Shown here in pieces: positions 13,471 through 27,826 of a DNA stretch of 64,000 nucleotides (position 1 is the first letter of the stretch; each line of letters begins with the position of its first letter). The notes beneath the pieces were generated by a model. It saw only the letters and a list, made by a program, of their open reading frames with translations. It made no database searches and was not told where the DNA came from. The stretch is from Elysia crispata (lineage: Eukaryota; Mollusca; Gastropoda; Plakobranchidae), in assembly GCA_033675545.1 (NCBI GenBank), contig JAWDGP010004617.1, positions 56,001-120,000 of the forward strand, in the 5' to 3' direction. Position numbers and translations under genes: made by a program.

Positions 13471-16400
13471 AACCAAAACAGCGGCTCATTTTGGACATAA
13501 AAGTTTCTTTAGATATTCTCAACCCCAACAACTTATTTCCTCCCTCTGCAAGTGAGTGCGCTAGACATCCTGTTTATTTGATCTTTTTTCTTCCAGTTGA
13601 GACGATTTATGTCATAAAGCCAGATTCTAGCGTTGTTTCTGATCTTATACTGCTTTGCCCAGAATTTTTATATCTGATATGGGAAAGTTTTTCTTTAGAC
13701 TTTCGACTAGTTATGGTTGAGGAATAATCATGGTCTGCAGCAGGCCGATGGCTGGAACGAGAGATAAAAAATGGCTACCGCTATTTTTTTCCAATCCCAT
13801 TTTCCAACCCTGCAATTCGTAATATATAATTATATAAATATATATACAATTATATACAAACAAAAATATAAAGGCACACACAGGAAGTTCGCTCACACTT
13901 CCCTCTGTGAAATTGCTGTTGGGCAAAAAAATTGAAAAGAACACAGATTGCAAGAATACCTATTTATAAAATAAGAATGCAAAAAAGCAACGATGGTAAT
14001 ACGCCATAAGTTTCTTTTATCTAGTCGTTATTTAATTAGTCTATTTGTTTATGGTTCTGAGCCTCTTTGCAATTCGAATTTCTTTCACATGATGGGTGTG
14101 CAGCACTGCTGAGGTTTAGGAAAAAAGGGGAAAACATGACGTGGGAATGTTTCATAATCCCAATTGACCAATTAAGAACAATTTGGAAAAAGTAAGATTA
14201 ATCTAGTGGCAGTCCTAAACGACAGCTATGGGGCCTGTAGATGGTACTATGTTGGCACACAGTTACTCAACACTCAATGACTCCTACATATTCCATGAAA
14301 ATCTGACTTTAATGAAAATTAACCTGTGTCATTGAAACAGGGCTCCCTTTCCCTGAAAAATATTTTGAAATAATTATTGTAACATTAATATAATAAGAGT
14401 AATTTGAACGGTTCATATGCTTTGAAAAGATTCAGGGGATGTTAAACAATTTATAATTTAGGGCGTCTTTGTTGCTATGTTAAGAGGCAGGTTGTGTTAA
14501 TTGCATTATTCGAATATGGTCTGTATTTTACTTCTGTTTTTGGCCTTTTGCCCGGATTAGTGACCAGGCATGAGGTTATGGTCGGTGAGCATTTTGTCTT
14601 TCAGGCGCACAACAATGCTCTCACTTGTAATTGTTTTAATGCTTCGCTTCACCACGTATCTTTTTTTTAGCTCAGGGTTTGGAAAGCGTTATGAACTCAA
14701 CCCAAGCATGACATCAACAGTAATTTCAAATTGTGCGATACCTGGCAGATGGAACATTATGCTCGCGCGCTCTTTAAACAGCCTTTTCCCCCTTTCACCG
14801 ATAATGAGCAATTATGTTGAAAGCCTATTGGGTGCATTAGTGTGCGAGTAAAATTTGCTTAATGTCAAAGCGATTAAAAAGCACAAAGGGAAACTCTGTG
14901 AATGTTTGACTTTGTTTGGTATTTTCTACAACAGATTTTTTTGGGTGGGATAGTGCACTACAATAATTGTGACAAATGCGAAAAATCTTTTAGAAATACT
15001 TGATTTTATCTGATGGCGACAACCTCCTTGCCTCGCTCTTAAATGATCAATGTGATATGGTAAGTTTTTCTGTTTTTTTTTTTTTTGTTACTTGAGCAGC
15101 AGCAGATTTGGTGGATTGGTTCTCTTAGGTCTTCTATCAAAATAAACACCTGTTGAATTAGTATTTCTTTTATAACCTTTTGAAATTATCTTTTTCGAAA
15201 GTCATAACACAGCTCTGTTTGAAAAAAAAAATCTCATATTATGCTTTATAAAATTATTTTGTGGGCCCGTTTTCGTTTTATGCAATAATCGTTGAAAGTT
15301 TGCTACAACCATAAATCTTTCATTGAATAAAAGCTCATATTCTATTTTGCGCCAGATGGACAGTCTGCATTTTTTAATATTCTATGAGTTTTGTCGATCC
15401 CTCTTAGTCTTATAATGTGGACGGATAAAGACTGACATCTCGGTACTCACCTCATGGGATGTTTTGAATGTTTTTCCTTTTGTTATCTGGAATAACCAAT
15501 GCCACATGCACAATATTGAATCACTTTATTTCTTGCTTCTGCACGGTCCAACAATACTCACAGTTCACAACCTTGCTTGTAACTTGTCTTTAAAAAAAAA
15601 AGCTGTGATAAATGGACTTATCGTAACAGTGGACCAAAAGATTAGTGCCTACAATGCCAAAATTAGCAGCATTAATTAACGACTGAATTTTATAAAGCAC
15701 ACATTATTATGAGAAAAAAAAAGGAAGGAAAAGAAGAAAAAAAAAATAATAAAGATTAATATAGAGCAGGAAAAGCTAGTACTTTTCACTTCATTTCGGA
15801 TCGGCCCGGCATCTGATTTCTGTATCTGGAAACTGATACACAAGCCGATATATGATATGGTATGATATTGCTTTCCTTTTTCTTAAATAAAAATTATTCC
15901 TATTTTCTCCTATTCGAGAAAAAAGATGCTTGATTTCCTTATTGACACATCAAACTGCATCGTACATTAGGTCCATATTTTTAGATTTACCTTAGGACTT
16001 GCCCACAACGCCATGAATTTTTTCACTCATTTTCTATAACGCTCTGCTCTTTCTGGACAACGTGCAATTACATTAGAGAAGTTTTCTACGGCAATTTCAA
16101 GTTCCCCCGCCTTGTCGCGGGTACGATGGCCTAAAACTCCCCTAGTAAAGTGTAATAACTATGTATACATCTCGGAGTGATTTCTGGGGATCTCAGACTG
16201 GATTATACAGCCAGACCGGCTGCAATTCTTCCGTCAGACCTGTCCAGCCGAATTGCCCGTTTCTTGTGATGAGACTGAAGGAAAATCGATGGCAAGGGCG
16301 AGCCAATCTTTCTTTACTGTGTAATTCCTTTTGTGTCACAGATCAGATGTTAAAGAAGGAGAAGATGAATTGGGCGAACACATTAGTAAAATTACGTCAA

Positions 16401-16721
16401 GGAAAAGTCAGAGCACCAGTGGGAAAAGTTTTAAGTGAGCTGGAGATGTACAAGTAATACTTTTTTGCTGAAATTTTGGTATTTCTCTATGCAAAAAGAT
16501 TGCAATGTGATATATGTTATTGTTTTTAGAATACACAACGTGTAAGGGTGAAGGAAGAATTTTCTGTTAGATCTTTTATTTCTTACTTTATTATTTTCAT
16601 CTCTGATCTTAGCACTTGTGAAGGAAAAAAAAACCCTTAAGCTGTATTCAATTCACATAATGAAAAGGTCTTTTAGAATAACACGGCCCAACTGCAAATT
16701 AAATTAGTACTATTAAAAACA

Positions 16722-16780
16722 AAAAAAAAAAAAAAAAACCACCAAAAAAACCCCCAAAAAAACAAAAAACCCAACAACTT
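16722..16780. repeat. A-rich run with C homopolymers
   Basis: An A run of about 18 followed by alternating A and C homopolymers. This kind of sequence is also prone to assembly or polishing error. Confidence 0.85.
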
Positions 16781-17179
16781 GTGTATATTCAGAAGATAGA
16801 ACAATGGGACATCCTTAAAGTTCTTTATTTGTTTAAAAAAAAAACTGATTAATTTCTATAATATATGTTTTTATTTTCATTTGAATAAAAAGTTTCCAGA
16901 TTTACGCAAAACCAAAGCAAAATAATATTGCCTGTTAATTTCAGGAACAATTGTACTGAAATTGGAAAAAACAAGTTCGGAGTGTAATGAGAGCTGATAA
17001 ACAAATTAATCAAGTTCATCGGTTTCTCTTCAAACTAAACTGTAAAATATTTGATTCATTCGGTTGTTTACCAGTGGTGCAAGCTCCAGCTAACGTATCG
17101 ATTGACCTCTATACAGTCACCATTCCAATTATTCACTAGAACAGCTTGTCATTTGAGACCATGAATTTTGAGAACCTTT

Positions 17180-17180
<1 letters not shown>

Positions 17181-17241
<61 letters not shown>

Positions 17242-17305
17242 TCTCTCTCTATCTCTCCCCCTTCCTCTCTCTCTCTCTCTCTCTCCCTCGCTCTCTCTGT
17301 CTCTC
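17181..17305 (+). repeat. (CT)n microsatellite, imperfect at its 3' end
   Basis: Pure CT to about 17236, then CT with CCCT, ATCT and CGCT interruptions. Confidence 0.97.
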
Positions 17306-17616
17306 GGCTTTTATTGTCTGACCGTCTTTCAACTTATCCTTCACACAGCTCTACCTATTTTTTGCTGAACTTTCTTTAATTTGTAGGTCACTCGTCACTA
17401 ACCCCTAGCCAACTTTATAACCATTATATACTGCAATAAAGTTGATAACTATATGTCCATCTATCCCCCTTTCTTTCCTCCTACATATCGATTTGTCTCT
17501 GTGTACTATCTATTAATGAAAGATCAACGCCAACTGAGGAGTGCCAAGAATGTCGGAACTCTTTAGAAACGTGACTTCCTGTTTTCGCACTTAGAAGATA
17601 TCTGTAGACCTACCTG

Positions 17617-17704
<88 letters not shown>
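17617..17704 (+). repeat. (TCTA)n microsatellite
   Basis: 22 uninterrupted tetranucleotide units; related CTAC/CTAT sequence continues to about 17770. Confidence 0.98.
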
Positions 17705-17705
<1 letters not shown>

Positions 17706-18131
17706 ATACTATCTATCCATTTATCAACTTGACTTTCTCTCTGTGTTCATCTATCTAACTACCTACTTGTTAACCTATGTTCTATAATATCATGCATCAA
17801 CATATATTTTGCCATCTCTATTTATATAAGCGGATAAAACCTAACTTTTTCTCTAGATTCTTTCTTTGCCAGTCTTTTCCTCCTCCTACACATATCTTAA
17901 ATTTTTCTTCACCGCCTCCCCCCCCCCCTTCCCCGCCCTCCTGCTAGTTGTAATCTGCTTTTCAAAACACCCGTGCCCTTTACTTGGGGCTCTCTTAGTA
18001 ACTTAGCGATGACGCTCATTCTCACCGTGGTCAACAGCGACACTTATAAAAGTGCACCGTCTGAGTGGGATCTTAGTTTAAAGAACTAAGGAGAAACACT
18101 TTTCCTTTGTTTGTGAGAAAGACAGGCAGAC

Positions 18132-18136
<5 letters not shown>

Positions 18137-18221
<85 letters not shown>
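18137..18221 (+). repeat. (GA)n microsatellite followed by (GT)n and G run
   Basis: Pure GA run, then a short GT run (18225-18242) and a run of about ten G. Confidence 0.98.
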
Positions 18222-18222
<1 letters not shown>

Positions 18223-19580
18223 GTATGTGTTTGTGTGTGTGTGGGGGGGGGGAGGGTAAAGAGATACCGTCGGACATGCTGATAGACAGGCAGATGCGGT
18301 TAGTAGAAAACTTGCGAAAAAGGAGAGGTACAAATAATTAACGGGGCGCCTATTAGACAAAGGGCATGAATTTAAGAAAAAAATAATGGGGAGAAAATTG
18401 TATGGAGATTATGGTTGCTAAATAGGCAGGTAGCACAAAATAATACTGTCAGAAAAGGAATTTTTTTTGTATTTCTGAGGAATATGGAAGTTATTAATAC
18501 CAATTATGAAAGGAATGAAACTAAGGGTAAAAAGGCAGGTACTTTTATCGACAAAAGGCAGAACCAGACAAAAAAAAAAGAAAAGAAACAACCGTTTGGT
18601 TTCTCTATATTACCAAACATAAACCATACCATTTACCAAAACTTTACGATGGATTCTTAATTGCATGATTTGATTTCGTTCTGTTGACGCACTAAGTAAT
18701 TACGCACATCGCATTTTTTAAAAATAACATATAAAAAAATGTTTACCTTCTCTTATATTTTTTTTTAATTTCGCCCCGTTCGCACAAGTTGAGTCTACAA
18801 TTTAAAAATATTGTGAAGCAACATCGCAAATAAAATTAATCAATACTCTTATCATCTTTTCTTTTTCTTTTTCGATAATAAGTTTATATTTAACATAATT
18901 GCTCGTAAATGATTCATAATCCCAAAACCTCAAGAAGGGAGAAAATAAGTTGCGCAATCTGATTTAAATATTTATTACTTTACTCGGTTTTTAGCTTCTC
19001 CATATTATACAAATTCGCTATCTGTAACTTCAAAGGAAATACAGAACATCAATGAAACATGAAAAATCCGTGTACGGAAAACGTTACTCGGGACTCTATC
19101 AGTCAAGGACGAGTGAATTAAAGTCAAGAAATAGAGGAAAAAAAAGCTACAGGAAATGGTTCTTGTTCTTCAATTAACACATCGAATGCAGAATCGAAAC
19201 AGTTTCAACAAGAACCGTAAATAATGGTTTGGGACAACGTTCTGCTGAGCTGATAGCGCAGGCAATAGCTATCATGATAGTAAGGGGGGGGGGATCCTAT
19301 TTTGAGAGTGTTCTCCAAAATCGACGATAGTGCTATCATTTTTGGAATAGCTAGGTAAAGTCATTTTGAAGGCATCGAGTTTGGTGGGGTGAACTTTTTC
19401 TTCAAGCTGTGGGTGGCATTTAATAGCTTGTTTTAAAAAAAGAAAAATTTAGAGATATTTACTCACTCTAAAGAGATTTCAAGTTGCTCTACCCTTTTCA
19501 AAACTGGTAATCGCTCGCGTCTGAAAACTGGTTTCAATAAGTCCACAAAATATACGCCCGCATTGATTGGTAAAAACCAA

Positions 19581-19586
<6 letters not shown>

Positions 19587-19615
<29 letters not shown>
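19587..19615 (+). repeat. Poly(A) run of 29
   Basis: A pure A homopolymer. It could be a retrotransposed tail, but no source gene or flanking duplication was recognised. Confidence 0.9.
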
Positions 19616-19617
<2 letters not shown>

Positions 19618-22600
19618 CAACCAAAATCGAAGAGCCGAGCTCAGTTTGTCCCGAAACAGGCTTAGGTCGTGGCCAACTATTTCTTGACAAGACTGCGTGA
19701 CAAGAACACTCGGTAAAATGTCAAGCAGTCTTGCTTGAATATTTCGTAACCCGTGGCGCTATTTAGCAGCGGAAGGGGAGCCTGCTTGGACTCGGTGAGC
19801 TCTCACACTACTTCTGGAGCTGTTCGATACATGCGCCGACCGCTTGCCAACGACTTGTTTGTTTCCGGAGATTAGCTCTTTGTTTGCTAACGGTGGAAAT
19901 AATCTCTGGTGCCCGAAATGAAAACACAGCCGCAGAATTACTTTCTTTTCCAATCATAATTATTTCTTCTTCATCTATTTCATTTTTTTCCCCCGCGTCT
20001 GAGATTTGTCAACCGCAATAATCTCGTTTTGAAACGCCAAAATCATCCCCAAAAAGTCACGAACAACCGAAAAACTATGTAGTATTAAAAATAAAAGAAA
20101 AAATATTTCCTTCGAAAGTATTTACTTCTTACCTACAACCAAAATTTACAAATCGAAGTGCAACAAAACTCTCAATGTCACTGGACTGGTCTTTGAATAT
20201 GACAATTGTTATAAATCGTGTTGCGAGCATACCAATTTTTTGTCAAAATTATAATAAACAACTACAACAACATTAACATCAACAAAAACAGCAAGAAAAC
20301 AAGGTATGGCCGTTTTTTCCCTTCCTTTCTCTCTTTCTGAGGGTAAACGAGCAGGTACTCACTGTGTTTCTTTTTTGGATTTGTTTCCAATAGATAGACT
20401 CTGTCGGATGCATAGCAGTTATCCGACATCTATCCTTCACCAAAAGTCTTTCTATTTGTAAATAAAAGAAATAAATGTAAGCATCAAAGAAAGAGTGCCA
20501 TTATCTTTTTTTTAAGATTATGTACAGGCTTGCAGGTGGGAGATAAGTTAAGTTTGTTTGTTTGACGCATTTACCCACTCGTCTTGCTTATCTCGTTGAT
20601 ACATTTATAACTCTTGATTTTTATCGTCGTGTAGAAGAAGAATTCGGTGTGTCTATGTGTGGGAGTTAGGGCTGAAGAACCAAGTATACCTTCTAAAATA
20701 TTTCGATATCCTGCTTCTGACATTTTTTGGCAAATATTTTTTAGGAAGCTAGTAGTAGTTTTAGAAAATGTTTTAATGGGTAAAAAAAATTATCTAACCT
20801 TCCACTTTTTCGTTGTTTCTAGTTAAAAAATTGTCGTTGGTTATTTTTCCGGCCTTTGTGGTGATTATGAACGAAAAAGAATTTCAGTTTTGTTCATTTA
20901 TAAGCGCGAGTCGTTCAAGCGTTGGCTCGACAGTAAAGATATGCGGGTTTGATCTCTGACCTGATCATCTAATTGCCAAGTGACATCCAGATTTTATAGT
21001 CTTATCAAGAGCTAGATGAAAGTTCGGCTCCGAAAAGTTCTCTGTAGAACTGAGGAATGAAAGGTGAAAAACACACTAAAATGATCATCAAGCTTTGTCT
21101 TTGATATTTTGAAAGTAAAAAAGAATATTGAATTAAGCGTTATTATTTCGAGCTGTATTTCTGGGGGGCTTGCGAAGAGTTTTTTTTCCTTATCGGTTTA
21201 AACTGAATGAATAGATCTTATTCTATTGCGACAAGCCAAATTACTACTTAACCCAATCTTGTTCATTCTTGGTTGGCTTTGAAAATTATATGCACCGTTA
21301 AAAAGGAAGTTTTAAAATAAAAAGATTGAAAGAAATTTCTTAACTCGACATCGATTATAGTCTAGGAATGTCTAGAAAGTATATCTTAGAATGTATCTGA
21401 AATATCGCCTCGTTTTTAGGATATAAAACATAGTCTATAAAAGTCAGTTTGTGTCTTTTTTTTTTTTTTTTGAAGAAAGGAAGAAATTTAGGATTAATAA
21501 AATGAAATAGGAAATCAGTTGAAACAAAATTTAAAAAAAAAAAAAAAAAATAACCACCACCCCCCAAAATACGATCTGGAAGTGTTGAAAGAAGCTGACT
21601 CCATTATAACACCAACTGTTTTTCGAATCAAGTTTCTTATCTGGATACGCTCTATTTTTAATTTATCAAGCCAAACTTTTTACCTTTACCTTAGATTGCC
21701 TCCATACTGAAACAGGGATTCTTTCTGAGATCATTAATATCGCGTTATCCATAGCTAGGTCGTGCCATGTTCATGTTTTTTGATTACCCATGTAAAGAAA
21801 AGAAAGATGGTAGAAATATCGGTTACATGGGTTACCTGTAAGTAATGGAAACGTGAACCACGTTACGACATAGAGCAAAAAATTAACTTTCTTTGAAATA
21901 TTTCTCGTTACGCATTGATGGTCTTCTACTTCTTACGAAAAAAAAAATGTCCCGCACAGTTTCTTTATTTTACTATTTTAAGGGCATATTATGTAATTTT
22001 GTATATCTTGAAACACTCTTTCGAACCTAAAAAGAGCCATGGCCTTTAATGAGAGAACAGGTAAACTTATTTATGTATTGCATTTTTGATAAGCTATTCT
22101 GAAATAGCAAACATCTCCAAATTTGCATAGAGATTATAAGTCGGCGTGTTTCTCATGTGCCTCTATCAACTCGGCCGAGGTCTTGAAAGGACGGATAAAA
22201 GCAATGGCTTTTTTCGGAAATGCAGCTGTGCTGGTTCGACTGAAGTATAATCGCATGATTGATGTATGGATATCACGTAAGAGAATGATGCAAACATGTT
22301 CCACTTCATTGTCTCTGTAATCTTTTATAGAAAGTAAAATGCTTGGGCATGTGAAACAACCGATTTATTGCGGCCATTAATGCTGTTACGACATTACCAT
22401 GGAATACAAGGGACAAGATTGGATGATAAAGGTTCTCCACTTTGGTTACCGTGGACAAATGGCATTGATGATTGCAGTGTGCAGGTAGTATCGGGTGTCC
22501 ACATAAAATTGCACATAGATGGGCCATTAAATCTTGTTGCCCACTTTGTTGGTTCAGCCGGCAGTTTTGTGATTGCGCTGAGGTTAAATTACCTCTGCTG

Positions 22601-25260
22601 TCACACAATAACTAGGTGGTTGTATTGCGAAGGGAAACAAGGTCCTTTACGATGAAACTAGTTGACATGCCGTTGTGGTAGGCGGCTTCAAAGCACAGAG
22701 CAGTTTTATTTTCGATGGTATTAGCTAGCACCTGTCTGGTGACTGAACCTTTTAGCTTGTGTGGGGCATCGTTTTATAGAAGAAAAACGGTTTAACAAAA
22801 ACGGTGACACTCCGGTCTTGAAAAGGTCTTGACTTTATGATTCACGTCTACAAAGTCTCCAGGCAGTAAGGCAATCGATTCAACTATATCATTCAGTGCA
22901 TGAGTGATAATGGAACACCACATGGGGTGCTCAAATGCTGATTGATTTAATATCGATTATCTTGGTTAAGGTTTCGATGTCCTAATTAGCTATGGTACCT
23001 GTATTTTTCTCGCAGTTAATTACTGCCCAAACAAAATATACGAACATTTCAATGACAATATTTGAATTTTGTAGGCGCTTTATGACTTCCAATTTTACCT
23101 TCTCTTTATTTTTTAGCTTGACATAAGCTTAATGACTTCCAGTTCCCCTCTTGTATCACCATTCGAAGGTAGCCCGCAAATCTGTAGCTGACTCACAACA
23201 TGAAATACTTTGAAAATAGATATTAGAGAAGTTTCCACCATGCTATGGATGAAACTTGATCACATTTAAATATTGATCTCATTTAATTATAGTATGTTAA
23301 CCATTCATGCGTTATTCGATTTTATCCCAAACTATCCATTACCATGAAACTATGCAAGCTTTGAACTAAAAATCGATCGTATCCGATACCTACGTGTGAT
23401 GTTATCGTAATCCATACTTGGCGGTACTGTAGCGTGGACAGAATTCTTCGAATTTGCTACGTCTAGGTTGGTTACGTATCGATTCCACGGTTATCGATAT
23501 TGGACTGCTATAATAATTGTTGGTGAAATATTTGCCCCCAATTCATTCATGTCGTCGATGAGACTCAACAAAATGAAATCTCCACCCCCCCAGCACAAAT
23601 GCCACACTTTTCCTCGAAAAGCAAATCGAAGTTTCATCCCATCAGTGTGGTCTGCTTTTCTATCTTCTGTCTATTTGCCTGACTATTTTGTATTTTTCGC
23701 TCTCATAGACTCATCTTTTCAACCTCTTAATGTGTTTTTTCCCCCATTTCTGTCTATCTTTCCTGCATGTATCCTACCTGCTTCTCTTCAGCTTTCAACT
23801 GCCTACTACCGAGTACCGAGATGAATAGTTTACCAAGCAGGCTATGAACTTATCTCTCGTTGCCCAACTTTTTGTTTATCAAGAAATCTCTACAGAACAT
23901 CCCATCCCCACCCTCTAGTCTATGTTCGCCTCAGTCTGTGTCCTAATCCCGCGCCTGTTTTGACTGCTAGTAACACTCTCTCGCTTTGACCTTATCCACC
24001 TGTTACCTTACCGATATCAGACCTCTCTCTCTCGCCTACTTTACCTAAGCCTTAGATCTCTCAGCTATCTCAGAAGATGGCTTGCTTCGCCGCCTACTTT
24101 TTTCCGTTTCTATCGCAACGAGAATGACAATGTGGTCGGGTAATTTCAAGCCAAGCCCTTTCACCAGGAAGACGACTCGGTGCTGTGTTTGCTCGCTTTG
24201 TTGTTTTAGACAATCAGCTACTCTAGCATTGAAATTCAGCTGTTTCGTGGTAAAGAGAACAGACCGTCGACTTTGACAGAAATTAATATTGATTTGGCAA
24301 TGGGCTCTTTTTCTCTCCGTCCTCTAGTTTTAGCTAAAAATATTCGTCCAGGCACTCTATAAGATGAGAATGGATTGTCGGGTTCATCAGACTTTGACAA
24401 TGGAACTTTTAATAACTTTGGCAGTGTTATTGAAGCTTAGAGTAAGAAAAATTTAGCCGTACAGTCATAAAAATAGAGCCATCATTCAACGATGAAGTAA
24501 AGACCATAAAGAAAACGATCCTATTTTACATTTTTTTTAAGGCGATCCGTATTCTTCGGCTCCATGGATCCACATTTTACCCAAACTTCCTTTGAATTAG
24601 AGATATTTGGGGATGCACCAAATTTCACATCTGCCCAGTTTATGTTAGATCTATCTCCACATGTTTTAAAATTCACCATTCTTATCAACGTACAATTTAC
24701 CTTGCCGAGATTGACGCCCGATCCGTTTCTGTGAGGTCACATTAACGCTTGAAATATCCTGCCGTGAAGAAAAACAACCCGCACACATTAAAATGACTTG
24801 ATAGAGATAAATATCCAAAAAAACGTGTATAATGGAAGTTTCTCAATTTCTTCTCTCAAGTGAACTGAATAGAAACAGATCCATAATGCTGTGGAAGTCA
24901 GAGAGCTAATTTGCGCGTTCTCAGAGCCAAACTGAAAACATAATCAATAAAAAAGTCCGAGATGGTCTAAAGTTTTGTCTGCGTATAATCGAACTATCAC
25001 TCGAACTGCCTAAAGGAAAATTTGCTAACAAGACCATTAAATTTTTCTCATAGCTTTTGATATAGATCCCTTTACCTATATTTTGGCACCAATTTGTTTT
25101 TGCTTTGTTTATTTGTATTATTTTTTTAGTAAAGCTTTCTTTCAAATCACTAGTCTTTGCGTCAATCCTTTTTTTTTTTTAATTCTCAAACACCAAACAC
25201 ATTATTGTCTTTTCAAGTTGGCGTCGTTTATTTATTTTCTCTCTTTTTTTTTTTTTGCAG

Positions 25261-25392
25261 AATGATCACGGGAATGGGATGGGCATGAATGTCCGAGAGG
25301 CCTGGGACATGGGCTTTACAGGCAAAGGAGTAGTGGTCACTATTCTGGACGACGGGATTGAGAAAGATCACCCGGACCTCATTCAAAACTAT
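25261..25392 (+). CDS. FURIN: Furin-like proprotein convertase, exon B (catalytic aspartate)
   Basis: 132 bases, 44 codons, phase 0 at both ends, with acceptor TTTTTTGCAG and donor GTAAGT. The peptide starts NDHGNGMGMNVREAW, runs through MGFTGKGVVV, and reaches TILDDGIEKDHPDL. The first Asp of LDDG (codon 30, 25348-25350) is the catalytic Asp, equivalent to human furin Asp153. The Asp of HPDL aligns with Asp162, a calcium ligand. Human furin has SILDDGIEKNHPDL here, a near match. The insert NDHGNGMGM before NV differs from vertebrate furin and resembles the short Gly-rich linker of insect furins. Because the exon is in phase at both ends, skipping it would keep frame but remove the catalytic Asp. 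The donor is followed about 45 bases later by a long AGT array, and the exon frame stays open into it. Confidence 0.97.
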
Positions 25393-25438
25393 GTAAGTAC
25401 GCAAAGCCTTAAAACATTTTGGAAAAGTAAAAGCTATA

Positions 25439-25985
<547 letters not shown>

Positions 25986-26705
25986 AGGTATTGGTATTTT
26001 TTTTTTTTTTTTTGCCATCGCTACCGTTGTGAAGCAATAGTTATTGCAGAAGTAATAATAGTAGAAGTAGGATGATCTTCATAGAAGAGGCTATTTATTT
26101 GGTATCACACGCAAGGAGATCCTATTGATGGGAGTTGAATAAACTAAAGCTTGACTTCTGTTTGTGATTGCGTAGATGATCATTACTGTCTTCTCTAGTT
26201 TTTTTGGGTTGTTTATTTCAAACACTCTTTGTTTCAGGAAATCTGATTATTCGTGAAAGAAATATTTATGTTTTATTATGAATTACATTACCTGGCTCAA
26301 TTGAACCGTTCATGATTTAACTGCCATAGCGCGCGTTGTTGAAAATAGAGCAGGAGAGTAATAAAAACTAAAGGTATTGAATAAAGCCTAAGGGTGGGAG
26401 GAAGGTAGAGAAACCCAGGTGATTAAGAAAATGACGAAACAAGTGGCGATACTACGTGTGACAGGAGTGTTTCCCCATAGTGACTGTTTCTTAAGTGGGC
26501 CCAGTACGAAACGTGATAGGCATTATAGGTCAAGGGAGATATAGTTAAGAGGGTGAGTGAAAGAGAGAACGAGGAGAAGGGAAATAGGAGGTATTCTGAG
26601 TCAATACTTAGCAGAAAGGGAGACAGAAAACAAGTGAGAGAGATAGTTGGAAGAAATGAACAGGTACAGACACAAATCTACAGTGGAATAGAATAAAGCA
26701 GAAAG

Positions 26706-26707
<2 letters not shown>

Positions 26708-26799
<92 letters not shown>
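26708..26799 (+). repeat. (GA)n microsatellite
   Basis: 92 bases of pure GA within generally purine-rich sequence (about 26560-26910). Confidence 0.98.
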
Positions 26800-26801
<2 letters not shown>

Positions 26802-26919
26802 GAGTAAGAAGAGGATGATAGAGAGAATGGGAGGTATTGTTAAGACAGAGACATACGAGACATGAGAGGCACAAGCAAGCAGAGCACGGAGAGAAAGAGA
26901 TAAAATTTTTAGTGACCAG

Positions 26920-27040
<121 letters not shown>

Positions 27041-27735
27041 TTTCATTTGTTAGCATAAAAACTCGGAGGGAAGAACGATAAAAAATGTGCAGAAATTGTT
27101 CAACACAACAGACACTTATCGCAGGAGTAAGATTTGCATTTAGACACGAATTATTCCAACTCGGTCTCTAACATTCAACTTCTTAAACTTAATACTTAAG
27201 ATTCAAACATAGAGCAATAAAATATTCTGCAAAATGAGGTTTACAATATTATATATATATATAAAAAGAAACAGAAAAAAACCCCATTCTTTCTTTCAAT
27301 CTTTTTGTAGAACCCCAGATTACTCCAAAATGCAAATTGGTGTAAGGGATTAGATTTATTCCCATCTGTCCATGTGTTAGCGTCGTTCGGGTTTTTTTTT
27401 TCTTTATCGTTACTCAGAAAAGTACGTAAATTGTCAGCCAAGCAGGGTGAATCAGGGTAATTTTCACATATTGAATCTCGATACTACATTACTGAGAAAA
27501 TTACCTACCCTTTTAGGGAGTGAAAAAAGTCCAAAATGTCTATAAACAGTTTTTATTTTAGATATTTTGAATATGAACCATCAAAATCGGTTTCTATCTT
27601 TAAAAGGTTCTAGCTCAAACTATTATTTGATTGATTTGGGCTAGAATTGCGTCCGACGTCTCGTTATATTTCCTGGCGGATTCAATTGAGTGATAAGAAA
27701 CACTTATCTTTTTGTTGTCAACGTAAAATTGTTTA

Positions 27736-27736
<1 letters not shown>

Positions 27737-27826
<90 letters not shown>
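27737..27826 (+). repeat. (TTA)n microsatellite
   Basis: About 30 uninterrupted units; the complement of the AAT type seen at 782 and 49157. Confidence 0.98.

Larger units (their letters stand above)
9565..25260 (+). other. Intron between exons A and B (15.7 kb)
   Basis: GTGAGT donor at 9565 and a very long pyrimidine tract ending TTTTGCAG at 25260. The phase is 0, so exons A and B join as WYL-NDHG. Contents: degenerate CT/GTCT sequence near 9680-9930, the inverted repeat 12628-12746 with a related piece at 11566-11588, A-rich runs (13377-13470, 16722-16780, 19587-19615), a CT tract (17181-17305), a TCTA array (17617-17704) and a GA tract (18137-18221). The other long stretches (9931-11565, 12747-17180, 18222-25260) are AT-rich unique sequence without a recognisable gene, RNA or transposon protein. 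Confidence 0.9.

Noticed and set aside
16722..16780. A/C homopolymer stretch as a retroposed poly(A) tail
   Set aside because: No gene-derived sequence precedes it, and similar A-rich runs with C occur at several unrelated places, so low complexity or polishing error is simpler.
20905..20985. tRNA-like or SINE head with GGGTTTGATCT resembling box B
   Set aside because: The box A candidate (TTGGCTCGAC) is too close, no cloverleaf could be drawn, and no tail follows.
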